From: Microbacterium luteum
GTDB lineage: Bacteria; Actinomycetota; Actinomycetes; Actinomycetales; Microbacteriaceae
NCBI RefSeq assembly: GCF_015277875.1
Contig: NZ_CP063814.1
Span: forward strand, 1,736,001-1,800,000
Length of the DNA: 64,000 nt
Direction: 5' to 3'
Shown: in pieces, positions 1 through 7,040 of the stretch
How the letters are laid out: each line of letters begins with the position of its first letter
Numbering within the stretch: position 1 is the first letter of the stretch
The notes under the pieces: model-generated
Databases searched by the model: none
Told to the model about the DNA's origin: nothing
What the model saw: only the letters and a program-made list of their open reading frames with translations
Made by a program: the position numbers and the translations under genes

Positions 1-282
1 CAGCTGAACCGTGGGTCGACGACGCGACGGTCGAACCGGCCGACGCTGGCGGACCTGCGTGAGTCGGGCGCCATCGAGCAGGACGCCGACGCGGTCCTCC
101 TGCTTCACCGCGACGAGAAGAACTCCCCGAACCGGCTCGACGTGGATATCGCGAAGAACCGGCAGGGGCAGCAGGGGCGCGTGTCGCTGCAGTGGGAGGG
201 CACGTTCTCCCGCGTGGTGTCGCGCGCATGGTCACCGGCGAGCTTGCTCGACGACAACGAAGGGAACAGGACATGGCAGTGA
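1..282 (+). CDS. Replicative DNA helicase, DnaB type, C-terminal end (partial)
   Basis: The frame is open from base 1 to a TGA at 280-282, giving the last 93 residues of a phage replicative helicase. The segment starts Q-L-N-R and continues L-A-D-L-R-E-S-G-A-I-E-Q-D-A-D, the late RecA-core motif of DnaB-family ATPases. It then has a conserved A-K-N-R-Q-G element, which in the family carries an Arg-Lys region contacting the neighbouring subunit. The ATP-binding motifs lie off the window. The 3' end overlaps the ssb start by 10 bases, so helicase and SSB are probably co-transcribed and act together in phage DNA replication. Confidence 0.8.
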   Translation, partial: QLNRGSTTRRSNRPTLADLRESGAIEQDADAVLLLHRDEKNSPNRLDVDIAKNRQGQQGRVSLQWEGTFSRVVSRAWSPASLLDDNEGNRTWQ

Positions 283-647
283 AGACGATCGTTGGGCGCC
301 TCGGTGGTGTGCCGGAGGTGCGCGCGGCGGGTGGGAAGCACGTCGCGTCGTTCAGCGTCGCGGAGACGAAGCGTCGCTTCAACCGCGAGACGAACCAGTG
401 GGAGGACGAGTTCACGATCTGGCATGACGTGGAGTCGTGGCAGGCGGCGGACGTCCTGGGGCAGCTGCAGAAGGGCACCCTCGTGATCGTCGAGGGGGAG
501 GAGCGGGACGCTTCGTACGAGAACCGTGAGGGCCAGCGGGTGCGGAAGATCGTGATTCGCGCGCGCACGGTCGGCACGGTCGTGCGCGACGCGCCGGCAC
601 AGCAGCCTTCGGGCTGGTCGGGGTCGGACAACGGGGCGCCGTTCTGA
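273..647 (+). CDS. ssb: Single-stranded DNA-binding protein
   Basis: This 124-residue protein has the OB-fold pattern of bacterial and phage SSB: an N-terminal strand M-A-V-K-T-I-V-G-R-L, V-A-S-F-S-V-A, and W-E-D-E-F-T-I-W-H-D-V followed by L-G-Q-L-Q-K-G-T-L-V-I-V-E-G. The C-terminal tail is short and ends G-A-P-F rather than the acidic D-D-x-I-P-F of the cellular protein, so recruitment of host partners may differ. The ATG at 273 was chosen over an in-frame start at 192 because the homologous region starts there; it lies inside the helicase 3' end. It should bind phage ssDNA during replication and recombination. Confidence 0.92.
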   Translation: MAVKTIVGRLGGVPEVRAAGGKHVASFSVAETKRRFNRETNQWEDEFTIWHDVESWQAADVLGQLQKGTLVIVEGEERDASYENREGQRVRKIVIRARTVGTVVRDAPAQQPSGWSGSDNGAPF

Positions 648-865
648 TGGCCGCGGGACGCCGAACACAGGTCCAAGCGATCGACGAGCTGACTGAGCAG
701 CTTCGGGTCGCGAACACGCTGCAGGCCCTCGCGCTGGGTCCGTCGGCGTGGGAGCACGACACATCAACGCGAGCGACGACGCCGACGGCGGTTGCTCGTC
801 TTCATCAGCGGAACGCGTTGCGCGCGGAGGTGCGCGCGGCGCTGGGCATCAAGGAGGAGTCATGA
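647..865 (+). CDS. Small hypothetical phage protein
   Basis: The 72-residue product has no family I recognise. The N-terminal half is predicted helical (I-D-E-L-T-E-Q-L-R-V-A-N) and the C-terminus is basic and helical. The start overlaps the ssb stop by one base (TGATG), and its own stop overlaps the next start (ATGA). It is therefore almost certainly translated by coupling within the early operon. No function is assigned. Confidence 0.7.
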   Translation: MAAGRRTQVQAIDELTEQLRVANTLQALALGPSAWEHDTSTRATTPTAVARLHQRNALRAEVRAALGIKEES

Positions 866-1230
866 GCATCCAGGCTGAGATCACCGTGACGGTCGCCGAG
901 GTGGAGGTGACCGACGACTACCGCGTAGGGCTCTCAACGATCGAGCTGGCCACCACCTACACCCCAGACGAGGCGCTGCAGCTCGCCGAGGAGCTGGTCG
1001 CCGCGGCCGAGGAAGCACGCACGGCCGCGGGCATGGACCTCGCAGAGGTCGCGGTCCCGTCGGAGGTGGTGCACGCCGCGCCCCCGTTCGGTGGCCAGGT
1101 CACGGCGTGTTGCGGGAAGCCGATGCGTTCACTCGACATGCCCGACCGGGTCAGCTACGAGTCGGGCGAGGTCACGTGCTGGGGCAATGCGTCTCACGGG
1201 TTCGACGTCGACGGGCAGGTGGCGCCGTGA
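862..1230 (+). CDS. Small Cys-containing phage protein
   Basis: The 122-residue protein is acidic in the first two-thirds, with beta strands (I-T-V-T-V-A-E-V-E-V) and a helix (Y-T-P-D-E-A-L-Q-L-A-E-E-L). The C-terminal third has C-C-G-K-P-M near residue 84 and a later single Cys in V-T-C-W-G, which could form a small metal site. The ATG at 862 follows AAGGAGGAG and overlaps the preceding stop (ATGA). An upstream in-frame ATG at 748 is rejected because it would sit inside the previous gene. Function unknown. Confidence 0.65.
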   Translation: MSIQAEITVTVAEVEVTDDYRVGLSTIELATTYTPDEALQLAEELVAAAEEARTAAGMDLAEVAVPSEVVHAAPPFGGQVTACCGKPMRSLDMPDRVSYESGEVTCWGNASHGFDVDGQVAP

Positions 1231-1823
1231 GCACGCCACTGCTGACACCGCTCGAGGAGAGATGGCTCCCCGTGCCGGGCTATGAAGGTCTGTACGAGGT
1301 GAGCGACCTAGGTCGAGTCCGATCGTTGGATCGGGTCGTCATGAACGGTGGTCGAAGGTCCAATCGCACAGGCCGAGTCCTCAGCCCAGGCAGGGTTCCC
1401 GGCGCCAACAACGGGCACCAGTACCCGACAGTTGTACTCAGTCGACGCGGCGAGCACCACACCGCGCGTGTTCACCGTCTGGTAGCCGAGTCGTTCTGCG
1501 AAGGACGTGCGCCAGGACTTGAGGTTCGACACATCGATGGCGACCCGACCAACAACGCAGCGACGAATCTGCGGTGGGGCACGAAGTCTGAGAATCAGCG
1601 CGACACGACCGCGCATGGAACGCACCGCAACGCCCGCAAGACGCACTGCTCTCGAAATCATCCGCTGGAGGCGCCGAACCTTGAGGCGACGAGAGCTTCT
1701 CGAGGATGGCGACTGTGTCTCGCATGCAAGCGGGCACGTGCGCAGTCGGTGGCGACGGGAGTGCCGCTGTCGCAAGAGATGGCAGACGCGCACTACGCGC
1801 GAATCTCGGGGGCGACGTCATGA
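1227..1823 (+). CDS. HNH homing-type endonuclease with NUMOD4 motif
   Basis: The 198-residue protein begins, after a GTG start overlapping the previous stop (GTGA), with a NUMOD4-like element: W-L-P-V-P-G-Y-E-G-L-Y-E-V-S-D-L-G-R-V. The central part has V-H-R-L-V-A-E-S-F and H-I-D-G-D-P-T-N-N with N-L-R-W-G-T, the HNH_3-type nuclease core. The C-terminus has a Cys pair (C-L-A-C) that may bind metal. Such proteins are free-standing homing or nicking endonucleases common in phage early regions. It is paralogous to the product at 3473-4105. Confidence 0.85.
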   Translation: MSTPLLTPLEERWLPVPGYEGLYEVSDLGRVRSLDRVVMNGGRRSNRTGRVLSPGRVPGANNGHQYPTVVLSRRGEHHTARVHRLVAESFCEGRAPGLEVRHIDGDPTNNAATNLRWGTKSENQRDTTAHGTHRNARKTHCSRNHPLEAPNLEATRASRGWRLCLACKRARAQSVATGVPLSQEMADAHYARISGATS

Positions 1824-2125
1824 CGATCCCGGTTCTGACCCCTCTGGAATCTGCCATCTGGGACGAGGACGTGATCACGGACATCGAGGGGCGGGTCGAG
1901 GACGATCTGAACTGTCAGCACGGCGGGTGCACGAACGCAGCCGACCTGCGCGCGGTGATGCGCTGCTGCCGGCGCTACGGCCTCATGTGCACGACGTGCC
2001 GCGACGACTCCGAAGCGCGCGTCGAGTTCGCGGCCGCGTTCACGGAGATCTGCTGCGGTCACTGCGAGCACGAGTTCCCCCGCTGGTCCCGGTGGAGCGA
2101 CATCGTGGAGGAGTTCGCGCTGTGA
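1820..2125 (+). CDS. Small Cys-rich phage protein
   Basis: The 101-residue protein carries many Cys and His residues: C-Q-H-G-G-C, C-C-R-R, C-T-T-C-R-D-D and C-C-G-H-C-E-H. These could bind one or two zinc ions in a treble-clef or ribbon-like fold. The N-terminus starts M-T-I-P-V-L-T-P-L-E, close to that of the HNH protein before it (S-T-P-L-L-T-P-L-E), which suggests a shared 5' segment or duplication. The start overlaps the HNH stop (ATGA). Function unknown. Confidence 0.7.
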   Translation: MTIPVLTPLESAIWDEDVITDIEGRVEDDLNCQHGGCTNAADLRAVMRCCRRYGLMCTTCRDDSEARVEFAAAFTEICCGHCEHEFPRWSRWSDIVEEFAL

Positions 2126-2331
2126 CATTCCTCGCCCGCTTCAACAGCCCCTGCGCGGACCGGTCCTGCGACGAGCCGATCGAACGCGGCGACATCGTCG
2201 AGTACGTCGACGACGAGCTCGTGCACGAAGGATGCCGGCCGACGCCGCCTCGCCCGCCACGCCCGGTCTGCCATGTCTGCTTCATCGAGATCGCTCCGAA
2301 CGGTGCCTGCGGATGCGGAGTGCTCGCATGA
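2122..2331 (+). CDS. Small zinc-binding phage protein
   Basis: The 69-residue product has C-A-D-R-S-C, a later His-Glu-Gly-Cys, then C-H-V-C and C-G-C-G. This looks like a compact zinc module in which the first half reads as 'Cys-x4-Cys ... I-x-R-G-D-I-V-x-Y'. That arrangement is seen in small PARP-type or recombination-associated zinc fingers, but I do not assign a family. The GTG start overlaps the preceding TGA (GTGA), and its own TGA overlaps the next ATG. Function unknown. Confidence 0.65.
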   Translation: MTFLARFNSPCADRSCDEPIERGDIVEYVDDELVHEGCRPTPPRPPRPVCHVCFIEIAPNGACGCGVLA

Positions 2332-2999
2332 TCATCCCCGTCGACGCGATCGACCCCACCGCCACCGCCCGCCGGTGGTCGGAGAAGTTCACCTACCACC
2401 TCGACCTGATCCCGGTCGTCCTCGAAGCGATCGTCGAGACCACCCTCCCCGCGTTGGGGGTGTCGCGTGGCGGATCACGCTTCGACCGGCCACAGGTGAC
2501 CGGTGGCGGCTACCAGGACACCATGAGCGCCATGCTGGCGGTGTTCGACCAGTCGGGCCGCGCAGACGGCATACAACCGTCTGCCGCGGTGAAGGACGCC
2601 CGGGAGCTCTGGTCGTGGCTCGTGGAGTACACCAACGCCGTCGACGCATGGATTGCCCCCACCCGGCCGGCGCCGACTCTCGCCTCCCGCCCCGACGCTG
2701 ATCCGCTCACCGCGCGCGCTCTCGCCCTCACCGCCTGCGGTTGGCTCATCGACCACGCCGACACCATCCACACCGTCACCGAGCTCGACGAGCACAGCGA
2801 AGCGATGTTCACCGAGATCCGCCGCCTCCGCGGCCGGTACGGGGTGACCCCGAGGCCCAGGACACCGCGTGAGATGTGCACGACGTGCGGGCGCCGCGAC
2901 GTCGTCGCAGCGTGGGCGTCTGACCCGTCCGGATCACCGAAACCGATCCGCGTTGCACGATGCCGCAGCTGCGGTGAGACCTGGCGAGGTGACTCGTGA
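2328..2999 (+). CDS. Phage protein with C-terminal zinc ribbon
   Basis: The 223-residue protein has a mainly helical N-terminal body. Residues near 180-220 carry C-T-T-C-G-R-R-D and C-R-S-C-G-E-T-W, the two knuckles of a zinc ribbon about 30 residues apart. Proteins of this layout are frequent in actinobacteriophage early regions, but I know of no demonstrated role. The ATG at 2328 overlaps the previous stop, and the 3' end overlaps the next start by four bases (GTGA). It may bind nucleic acid through the ribbon; that is inference. Confidence 0.7.
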   Translation: MIIPVDAIDPTATARRWSEKFTYHLDLIPVVLEAIVETTLPALGVSRGGSRFDRPQVTGGGYQDTMSAMLAVFDQSGRADGIQPSAAVKDARELWSWLVEYTNAVDAWIAPTRPAPTLASRPDADPLTARALALTACGWLIDHADTIHTVTELDEHSEAMFTEIRRLRGRYGVTPRPRTPREMCTTCGRRDVVAAWASDPSGSPKPIRVARCRSCGETWRGDS

Positions 3000-3229
3000 G
3001 CGCCGGACCTATCGCGCAGGCACGTCGCGCCCACGTTGCCCCGAAGACGTCGACGGCCGCGAAGGACCGGGTCTGCGCTGACGGGACAGCCCTGCACGGC
3101 ACAGCGTCGCGCGCGTACTGCGGCCGCACCTCCGGGAAACGCGCGACCACATGGTCGGAAGTCACCTGCACCGACTGCGCCGCCGCACGCCGCGCCGACC
3201 TCGCCGCGAACGAGAGGACGAACGCATGA
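2996..3229 (+). CDS. Small basic Cys-containing phage protein
   Basis: The 77-residue product is basic. It carries C-A, Y-C-G-R-T-S-G-K-R and C-T-D-C-A-A-A-R-R, consistent with one zinc site built from four cysteines. The GTG start overlaps the preceding TGA, and the ATG of the next gene overlaps its stop. The reading frame was chosen from this unbroken chain of overlaps. No specific function can be given. Confidence 0.6.
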   Translation: MSAGPIAQARRAHVAPKTSTAAKDRVCADGTALHGTASRAYCGRTSGKRATTWSEVTCTDCAAARRADLAANERTNA

Positions 3230-3486
3230 TCTGCCCCGAATGCCGCGACGGGAAGCCCCGGAACTGCACCGGCTGGACCCTGAACGACGCCGACGAGCTA
3301 GTCGACTGCGATCAAGCCGCCGACCTCAACACGACCGACGTTCAGCCCACTGGCTCAACCCGCGGGTACGACCGGTGCCACATCACGGACGGGTGCGGGG
3401 GAGACGAAGCATGCGCCTACCTCTGCCCCAAGTCCAAGGTCCATCAGTTCTGTGCTTTGGAGGAGGAAACCGATGCAGACCACTGA
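3226..3486 (+). CDS. Small zinc-finger phage protein
   Basis: The 86-residue product starts M-I-C-P-E-C-R-D-G-K, a zinc-knuckle opening, with further Cys residues at D-C-D, R-C-H-I-T-D-G-C-G-G and A-C-A-Y-L-C. The spacing suggests two metal sites. It overlaps the following HNH gene by 14 bases. Function unknown; it is one of a dozen Cys-rich small proteins in this early region. Confidence 0.65.
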   Translation: MICPECRDGKPRNCTGWTLNDADELVDCDQAADLNTTDVQPTGSTRGYDRCHITDGCGGDEACAYLCPKSKVHQFCALEEETDADH

Positions 3487-4105
3487 ATCGACACTCAAGG
3501 CCGACTTCCTCGCCGCACGCACCGCCCGTGGAATCAGCCTCAAGAACGCGGCGAAGGAGATCGGCTGCGCGTTCTCGATCATCGTCCGCATGAACCGCGG
3601 CGTCAGCATCTCGCCCGAGTCTGAGGCTCGCATCCGAGAGTGGACCGATCGACAGCCAAAGACCCCCGCCGATCACATCCCCGGTGAAGAGTGGCGCCCC
3701 GTCATCGGATGGGAGGGCATCTACGAGGTGTCGGATCACGGTCGGGTTCGGAGCGTCGAGCGGACTATCCCGCACGGGTCAGGATTTCCGATGGTCCGAG
3801 TCAGTCACGTTCTCCGCCCAGGGTCGCTCCGCAAGGCCGGTCATCAGCTCGTCTGCCTCATGGATGGCGTCGGCGGTCGCAAGCAGTCCCGGTACGTGCA
3901 TCAGCTCGTGCTCGAGGCGTTCGTCGGCCCCATGCCGGAGGGGATGGAGGGGTGCCACTACGACGGTGACCCGCGGAACAACCGTCTCGAGAACCTGCGG
4001 TGGGACACACACGCCGGGAACATGCAGGACGCCGTGCGACATGGCACCCACCCCGGATTCAAGAATCGCAAGGATCTCATCCAGTCGAGGCGGGACGCAT
4101 CGTGA
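3473..4105 (+). CDS. HNH endonuclease with N-terminal HTH and NUMOD4 motif
   Basis: The 210-residue protein has an N-terminal helix-turn-helix-like segment (I-S-L-K-N-A-A-K-E-I-G-C-A-F-S). A NUMOD4 element follows (W-R-P-V-I-G-W-E-G-I-Y-E-V-S-D-H-G-R-V), then an HNH_3-like core with V-H-Q-L-V-L-E-A-F and H-Y-D-G-D-P-R-N-N. The start at 3473 has a strong GGAGGA site nearby, whereas most neighbours rely on stop-start overlap, so it is well translated on its own. The NUMOD4 and nuclease parts match the 1227-1823 protein region by region, indicating duplication or two acquisitions of one family. The DNA target is unknown. Confidence 0.85.
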   Translation: MQTTESTLKADFLAARTARGISLKNAAKEIGCAFSIIVRMNRGVSISPESEARIREWTDRQPKTPADHIPGEEWRPVIGWEGIYEVSDHGRVRSVERTIPHGSGFPMVRVSHVLRPGSLRKAGHQLVCLMDGVGGRKQSRYVHQLVLEAFVGPMPEGMEGCHYDGDPRNNRLENLRWDTHAGNMQDAVRHGTHPGFKNRKDLIQSRRDAS

Positions 4106-4278
4106 GCGATTGGACCTACACCTGCACCGGATGCAATCGGGTCTTGGATCCGGCGCAGCTCGAAGAGTACGGCCACGTCTGCGATGGATGGTGGGACGAG
4201 CACGGCATCTACGACGAGCTCCCGCGCATCCGAGTCGAGGCTCCCAACCAGGCCAACAGGGGTTCGGAGGAATCATGA
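4102..4278 (+). CDS. Very small zinc-finger phage protein
   Basis: The 58-residue product has C-T-G-C-N-R near the start and H-V-C further on. It ends with the tail E-A-P-N-Q-A-N-R-G-S-E-E-S, which recurs in altered form at the ends of the next two gene products. The GTG start overlaps the HNH stop. The 3' end contains the first copy of a boundary repeat (4240-4281) that supplies both the tail codons and the ribosome-binding site of the next gene. Function unknown. Confidence 0.6.
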   Translation: MSDWTYTCTGCNRVLDPAQLEEYGHVCDGWWDEHGIYDELPRIRVEAPNQANRGSEES

Positions 4279-4673
4279 GCATTGGAATCACTCGACCGAA
4301 TGGGTCGGTCTATCGGCCTCGCAAGATCCGCGCGCAGCTGCTCGGAAACGAGGACGAGACGAACGCGGTCGTCGTTCTCGGCACTCACGACCTGGCGGAT
4401 GCGCGGATGCGCGCTCAGGCGGAGGTGAACGAGCTCAACAGCGGCATCGACTACCAGTTCTTCATCCGACCGAGTGACCACGGAAAGAGGGTCTGGTACC
4501 GACAGAAGCTCTGGGGCTTCCACGAGGATGCCCCGCTCTACGGCTTCGAAGTCGATGAGGAGCGCGGAGTGGCTGGCGTGGAGTTCGACATCATCACAGA
4601 GTTCGACCTGGACGACGCTTGCCTTGACGAGTTCGAAGCTCCCGAGGCCGTCAGGGGTTCGGAGGAATCATGA
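4275..4673 (+). CDS. Hypothetical phage protein
   Basis: The 132-residue protein contains K-I-R-A-Q-L-L-G-N-E-D-E-T-N-A-V-V-V-L-G-T-H, an aromatic stretch Y-Q-F-F-I-R-P and an acidic C-terminal half. It has no recognised domain. Its last residues, A-P-E-A-V-R-G-S-E-E-S, come from the boundary repeat shared with the preceding gene. The start has GGAGGAA at the ideal distance and overlaps the previous stop (ATGA). Confidence 0.65.
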   Translation: MSIGITRPNGSVYRPRKIRAQLLGNEDETNAVVVLGTHDLADARMRAQAEVNELNSGIDYQFFIRPSDHGKRVWYRQKLWGFHEDAPLYGFEVDEERGVAGVEFDIITEFDLDDACLDEFEAPEAVRGSEES

Positions 4674-5077
4674 GCACGGATCAGAACGTCGACGAAGCGT
4701 ACAAGGTCTGGACCGCGGACGACGCGCGCCTCCTGCCCCCTGGGCAGTGGTGCATGGACGCCACCGGCACGGTCTACTGCCTGGTGGACACTCACCTGGG
4801 CTTCCCGCAGCGCATGGCGATGTCCAAGGGCGGACGCGGATTCACTGCACTAGACAACATCGAGTACCCGCTGCACCTCGCGGACTTCGACGGTGATTGC
4901 GAGCACCGGTGGGGCGCGAACGAGATGGGGCACTGCCGCCGTTGCGGCCAGGTGTCACATGACGCGCACCCCACCCATTTCGACGCCGAGCAGATGCGAG
5001 TATTCCGACTCGCGGCCGAACACAACGCGCGAGTCGCAGGCTCCCAAGAGGCCGACAGGGGGTCGGAGCACTCATGA
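4670..5077 (+). CDS. Cys/His-containing phage protein
   Basis: The 135-residue product has an aromatic, beta-rich first half (L-L-P-P-G-Q-W-C-M-D-A-T-G-T-V-Y). In the second half, C-E-H-R-W and C-R-R-C-G-Q-V-S-H-D-A-H give a Cys/His cluster resembling a short zinc ribbon. The tail, Q-E-A-D-R-G-S-E-H-S, is a third variant of the shared C-terminal sequence. It is coupled to both neighbours by ATGA overlaps. Function unknown. Confidence 0.65.
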   Translation: MSTDQNVDEAYKVWTADDARLLPPGQWCMDATGTVYCLVDTHLGFPQRMAMSKGGRGFTALDNIEYPLHLADFDGDCEHRWGANEMGHCRRCGQVSHDAHPTHFDAEQMRVFRLAAEHNARVAGSQEADRGSEHS

Positions 5078-5412
5078 GCGACGACCTGATGGGAGCCCTC
5101 CTCGCCTCGCTCCGGGAGCATCGCGCAGAGCAGCGCAAGCGCGACAACGAGCCCTGCCCGAAGTGCGGAGGTGACCGGTTGCGAACAGATTTCACAGGTA
5201 GTGGTCGTTGCCATTCCCCGCTTCCAGCCACCATTCAAAGAGGAGCAGGTGGCATGAATGAGGCCCAGAAACTACGTGAGGCGGCCGCAATCGGGTGGGA
5301 CGCCGCTGTCGAAGCGATGCGATACGAGGACGGAGAGCCCGTCGAGATCGTCAGCATGACGAACCCGTACAGACAGGCTCCCAACCAAGAGGATGGCCGC
5401 CATGCCGATTAG
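5074..5412 (+). CDS. Small zinc-ribbon phage protein
   Basis: The 112-residue product starts with an amphipathic helix (L-M-G-A-L-L-A-S-L-R-E-H-R-A-E-Q) followed by C-P-K-C-G-G-D-R-L-R-T-D. That is the first knuckle of a zinc ribbon whose second half is reduced to G-R-C-H. The C-terminal half is a separate helix-rich piece beginning M-N-E-A-Q-K at an internal ATG (5254) preceded by AAAGAGGAG. This could be a fusion of two small genes, or a second, internally initiated product. It overlaps the following HNH gene by about 10 bases. Confidence 0.6.
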   Translation: MSDDLMGALLASLREHRAEQRKRDNEPCPKCGGDRLRTDFTGSGRCHSPLPATIQRGAGGMNEAQKLREAAAIGWDAAVEAMRYEDGEPVEIVSMTNPYRQAPNQEDGRHAD

Positions 5413-5749
5413 GCCCGAGAATCGCGAACGCTACCCGGCGGACTGGCCGGACATCAGCGCCCGCATCAAGCACCGCGCCGGGTGGCGGTGCGAGTGCGAG
5501 GGGGAATGCGGGCGCGGCACGCACGAGGGCCGGTGTCCGAACCTCCACCAGCTACCCGCGTATGGCACCGGATCTCGCGTGGTGCTGACAACGGCGCACC
5601 TCAACCACCAGCCGGAGGACTGCCGGCCCGAGAACCTCAAGGCCATGTGCCAGGGATGCCACCTGCACTACGACCGCGAACACCATGCCGAGACGCGAGC
5701 AGCGAACCGCGTCAGGACCAACGAAGAAGAGGACCGGGGCACAGCATGA
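5402..5749 (+). CDS. HNH-type endonuclease-like protein
   Basis: The 115-residue protein has R-A-G-W-R-C-E-C-E-G-E-C-G and G-R-C-P in place of the usual CxxC pair. V-V-L-T-T-A-H-L-N-H follows, then N-L-K-A-M-C-Q-G-C-H-L-H-Y-D and H-H-A-E. This is the treble-clef HNH arrangement of a compact family common in actinophages. The expanded Cys-rich insertion at residues 22-42 is unusual. I chose ATG 5402 because AGAGGA lies 9 bases upstream; ATG 5393 is an alternative. Nuclease activity is inferred from the family. Confidence 0.8.
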   Translation: MPIRPENRERYPADWPDISARIKHRAGWRCECEGECGRGTHEGRCPNLHQLPAYGTGSRVVLTTAHLNHQPEDCRPENLKAMCQGCHLHYDREHHAETRAANRVRTNEEEDRGTA

Positions 5750-6093
5750 CTCAGACGATCGTCGACTTCGACTGGCTCTATGTGGCGCCCGACTGGGATC
5801 TGCTGCATCACGCCACCATCGCCGGATTAGACCCGGAGGGAGACGTGGTGGAGCAGCTCTGGGACGGGCTCGGATCGAACGTGACCCTCGACTGCGGCGC
5901 TGTCGTGGACCGGGCGGAGATCCCGGGCATGTTCTCACGCATGAGCACCCCACGGTGTGCGTCGTGCTGCGAGATCAACGGGCTCCCGGTGGGCATCGGC
6001 TCACCGAAGAACGACAAGGAGTGTCGGGCGATCCTGCGCATGGACGACCCGGCCGAGTCCAGGACCAACGAAGGAGAGAAAACCAATGGCTAA
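5746..6093 (+). CDS. Hypothetical phage protein
   Basis: The 115-residue product opens with a hydrophobic/aromatic segment (V-D-F-D-W-L-Y-V-A-P-D-W-D-L-L-H) and has one Cys cluster (R-C-A-S-C-C). It ends E-S-R-T-N-E-G-E-K-T-N-G. The bases coding for R-T-N-E, AGGACCAACGAAG at 6061-6073, are repeated exactly near the end of the previous gene at 5714-5726. The start overlaps the previous stop (ATGA). No family recognised. Confidence 0.6.
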   Translation: MTQTIVDFDWLYVAPDWDLLHHATIAGLDPEGDVVEQLWDGLGSNVTLDCGAVVDRAEIPGMFSRMSTPRCASCCEINGLPVGIGSPKNDKECRAILRMDDPAESRTNEGEKTNG

Positions 6094-6376
6094 GGCGCAT
6101 GGGGCGATGACCAGCCTCAACCTGCATGACACGGGAGCGGAGGCAATTGCCGCCGCGGTGGAGAGGGCGCGCAACACGACGATCGTGATCGGCGTCGATC
6201 AGGACAAAGGGGCGTTGTTGATCGACATCGACACGCAGGTCGACATTTGCTCCGGTGCCGCGGAGATGCAGGACCACCTGCGGCTCATCATCGAAGCGCT
6301 CAACGGCTACGATCCGTTCGCGGCTGAGGGTAGCGACGAAGCTACAGATCGCGGCAACAGTGGAGGTGCGGAATGA
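6086..6376 (+). CDS. Hypothetical phage protein
   Basis: The 96-residue product has an alternating helix-strand pattern (A-E-A-I-A-A-A-V-E-R-A-R-N then T-T-I-V-I-G-V-D and G-A-L-L-I-D-I-D). This suggests a small alpha/beta fold. It has no cysteine cluster apart from a single Cys, and no recognised domain. ATG 6086 follows GGAGAGAAAA and overlaps the upstream gene by eight bases; the stop overlaps the next ATG. Function unknown. Confidence 0.6.
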   Translation: MAKAHGAMTSLNLHDTGAEAIAAAVERARNTTIVIGVDQDKGALLIDIDTQVDICSGAAEMQDHLRLIIEALNGYDPFAAEGSDEATDRGNSGGAE

Positions 6377-6672
6377 GGACCATCTGGAAGTACCAGATCA
6401 ACTACTTCCGGGAGACGGTCGGCACCTTCCAGATGCCGGGTGGCGCACGGTTCGTGCATGCCTCCGCGGAGTTCATCAACCCCGGATCTCTCCAACATAA
6501 CGCCGTGTCGCTGTGGTTCGAGGTCGACCCGGAAGCGGGGAAGGAGTTCCGCGTGTTCGAGCTGTTCGGTACCGGGCATGACATCCCAGACGGTGCCGGC
6601 GAATACCGGGCCACGGTCATCGCACCGCCGCTGGTGCTGCACGTCTACGAGCGGGAGGGGTCTGGTTCATGA
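6373..6672 (+). CDS. Small beta-rich phage protein
   Basis: The 99-residue product starts M-R-T-I-W-K-Y-Q-I and continues Q-M-P-G-G-A-R-F-V-H-A, N-A-V-S-L-W-F-E-V-D-P and F-E-L-F-G-T-G-H-D-I-P. This pattern recurs in a small family found in many actinophage and Gram-positive phage genomes and reads as a compact beta fold. No function is known to me. It is translationally coupled on both sides by ATGA overlaps. Confidence 0.65.
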   Translation: MRTIWKYQINYFRETVGTFQMPGGARFVHASAEFINPGSLQHNAVSLWFEVDPEAGKEFRVFELFGTGHDIPDGAGEYRATVIAPPLVLHVYEREGSGS

Positions 6673-7040
6673 GCACCGCAGACGAGTACACGCCCACCAC
6701 GGGAGATGTGCGCGAAGGCTACGTGGACGCGAAGGCCATATACGACCGCACCGCGAGCGGGGCCGAGTTCGACCGCTGGCTGTCGTCCCTGTTGGAGGGG
6801 GAGCGTGCCCGCGCACGCACCGAGACCAGCGATGCTCAGCGGTATGCCGATGATCTCCTCGCATATGTCGACTATTGCCTCGGCCTTCCGATGTACCAGA
6901 ACGCGATCAGCGACTACGGGGAGGGTGTCGTCGAGACGCTCCGGATGGTCAAGCGGACCTTGACGAACGGTCTCCACCCAGACGCGCGAGCCGCCGCACA
7001 GCACGCAACGAATCACACGATTCGGAGCACAGAGGGATGA
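6669..7040 (+). CDS. Hypothetical phage protein
   Basis: The 123-residue, mostly helical product contains a patterned segment, G-D-V-R-E-G-Y-V-D-A-K-A-I-Y-D. A central acidic-aromatic helix follows (R-Y-A-D-D-L-L-A-Y-V-D-Y-C-L-G-L-P). No recognised domain. It overlaps both neighbours by four bases (ATGA), keeping it in the same translational chain. Confidence 0.6.
   Translation: MSTADEYTPTTGDVREGYVDAKAIYDRTASGAEFDRWLSSLLEGERARARTETSDAQRYADDLLAYVDYCLGLPMYQNAISDYGEGVVETLRMVKRTLTNGLHPDARAAAQHATNHTIRSTEG

Larger units (their letters stand above)
4240..5079 (+). repeat. Three copies of a gene-boundary repeat
   Basis: Nearly the same 39-42 base sequence lies at 4240-4281, 4638-4676 and 5040-5079, each time across a gene junction. 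It runs from GCTCCC through AGGGGTTCGGAGGAATC to ATGAGC. The first two copies share 24 identical bases at their 3' ends (4258-4281 and 4653-4676). Each copy encodes the end of the upstream protein (R-G-S-E-E-S or R-G-S-E-H-S), the Shine-Dalgarno sequence, and the ATGA stop-start overlap. A shorter part, GGCTCCCAACC, recurs near other gene ends at 5376-5386 and 7358-7368. Confidence 0.85.
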
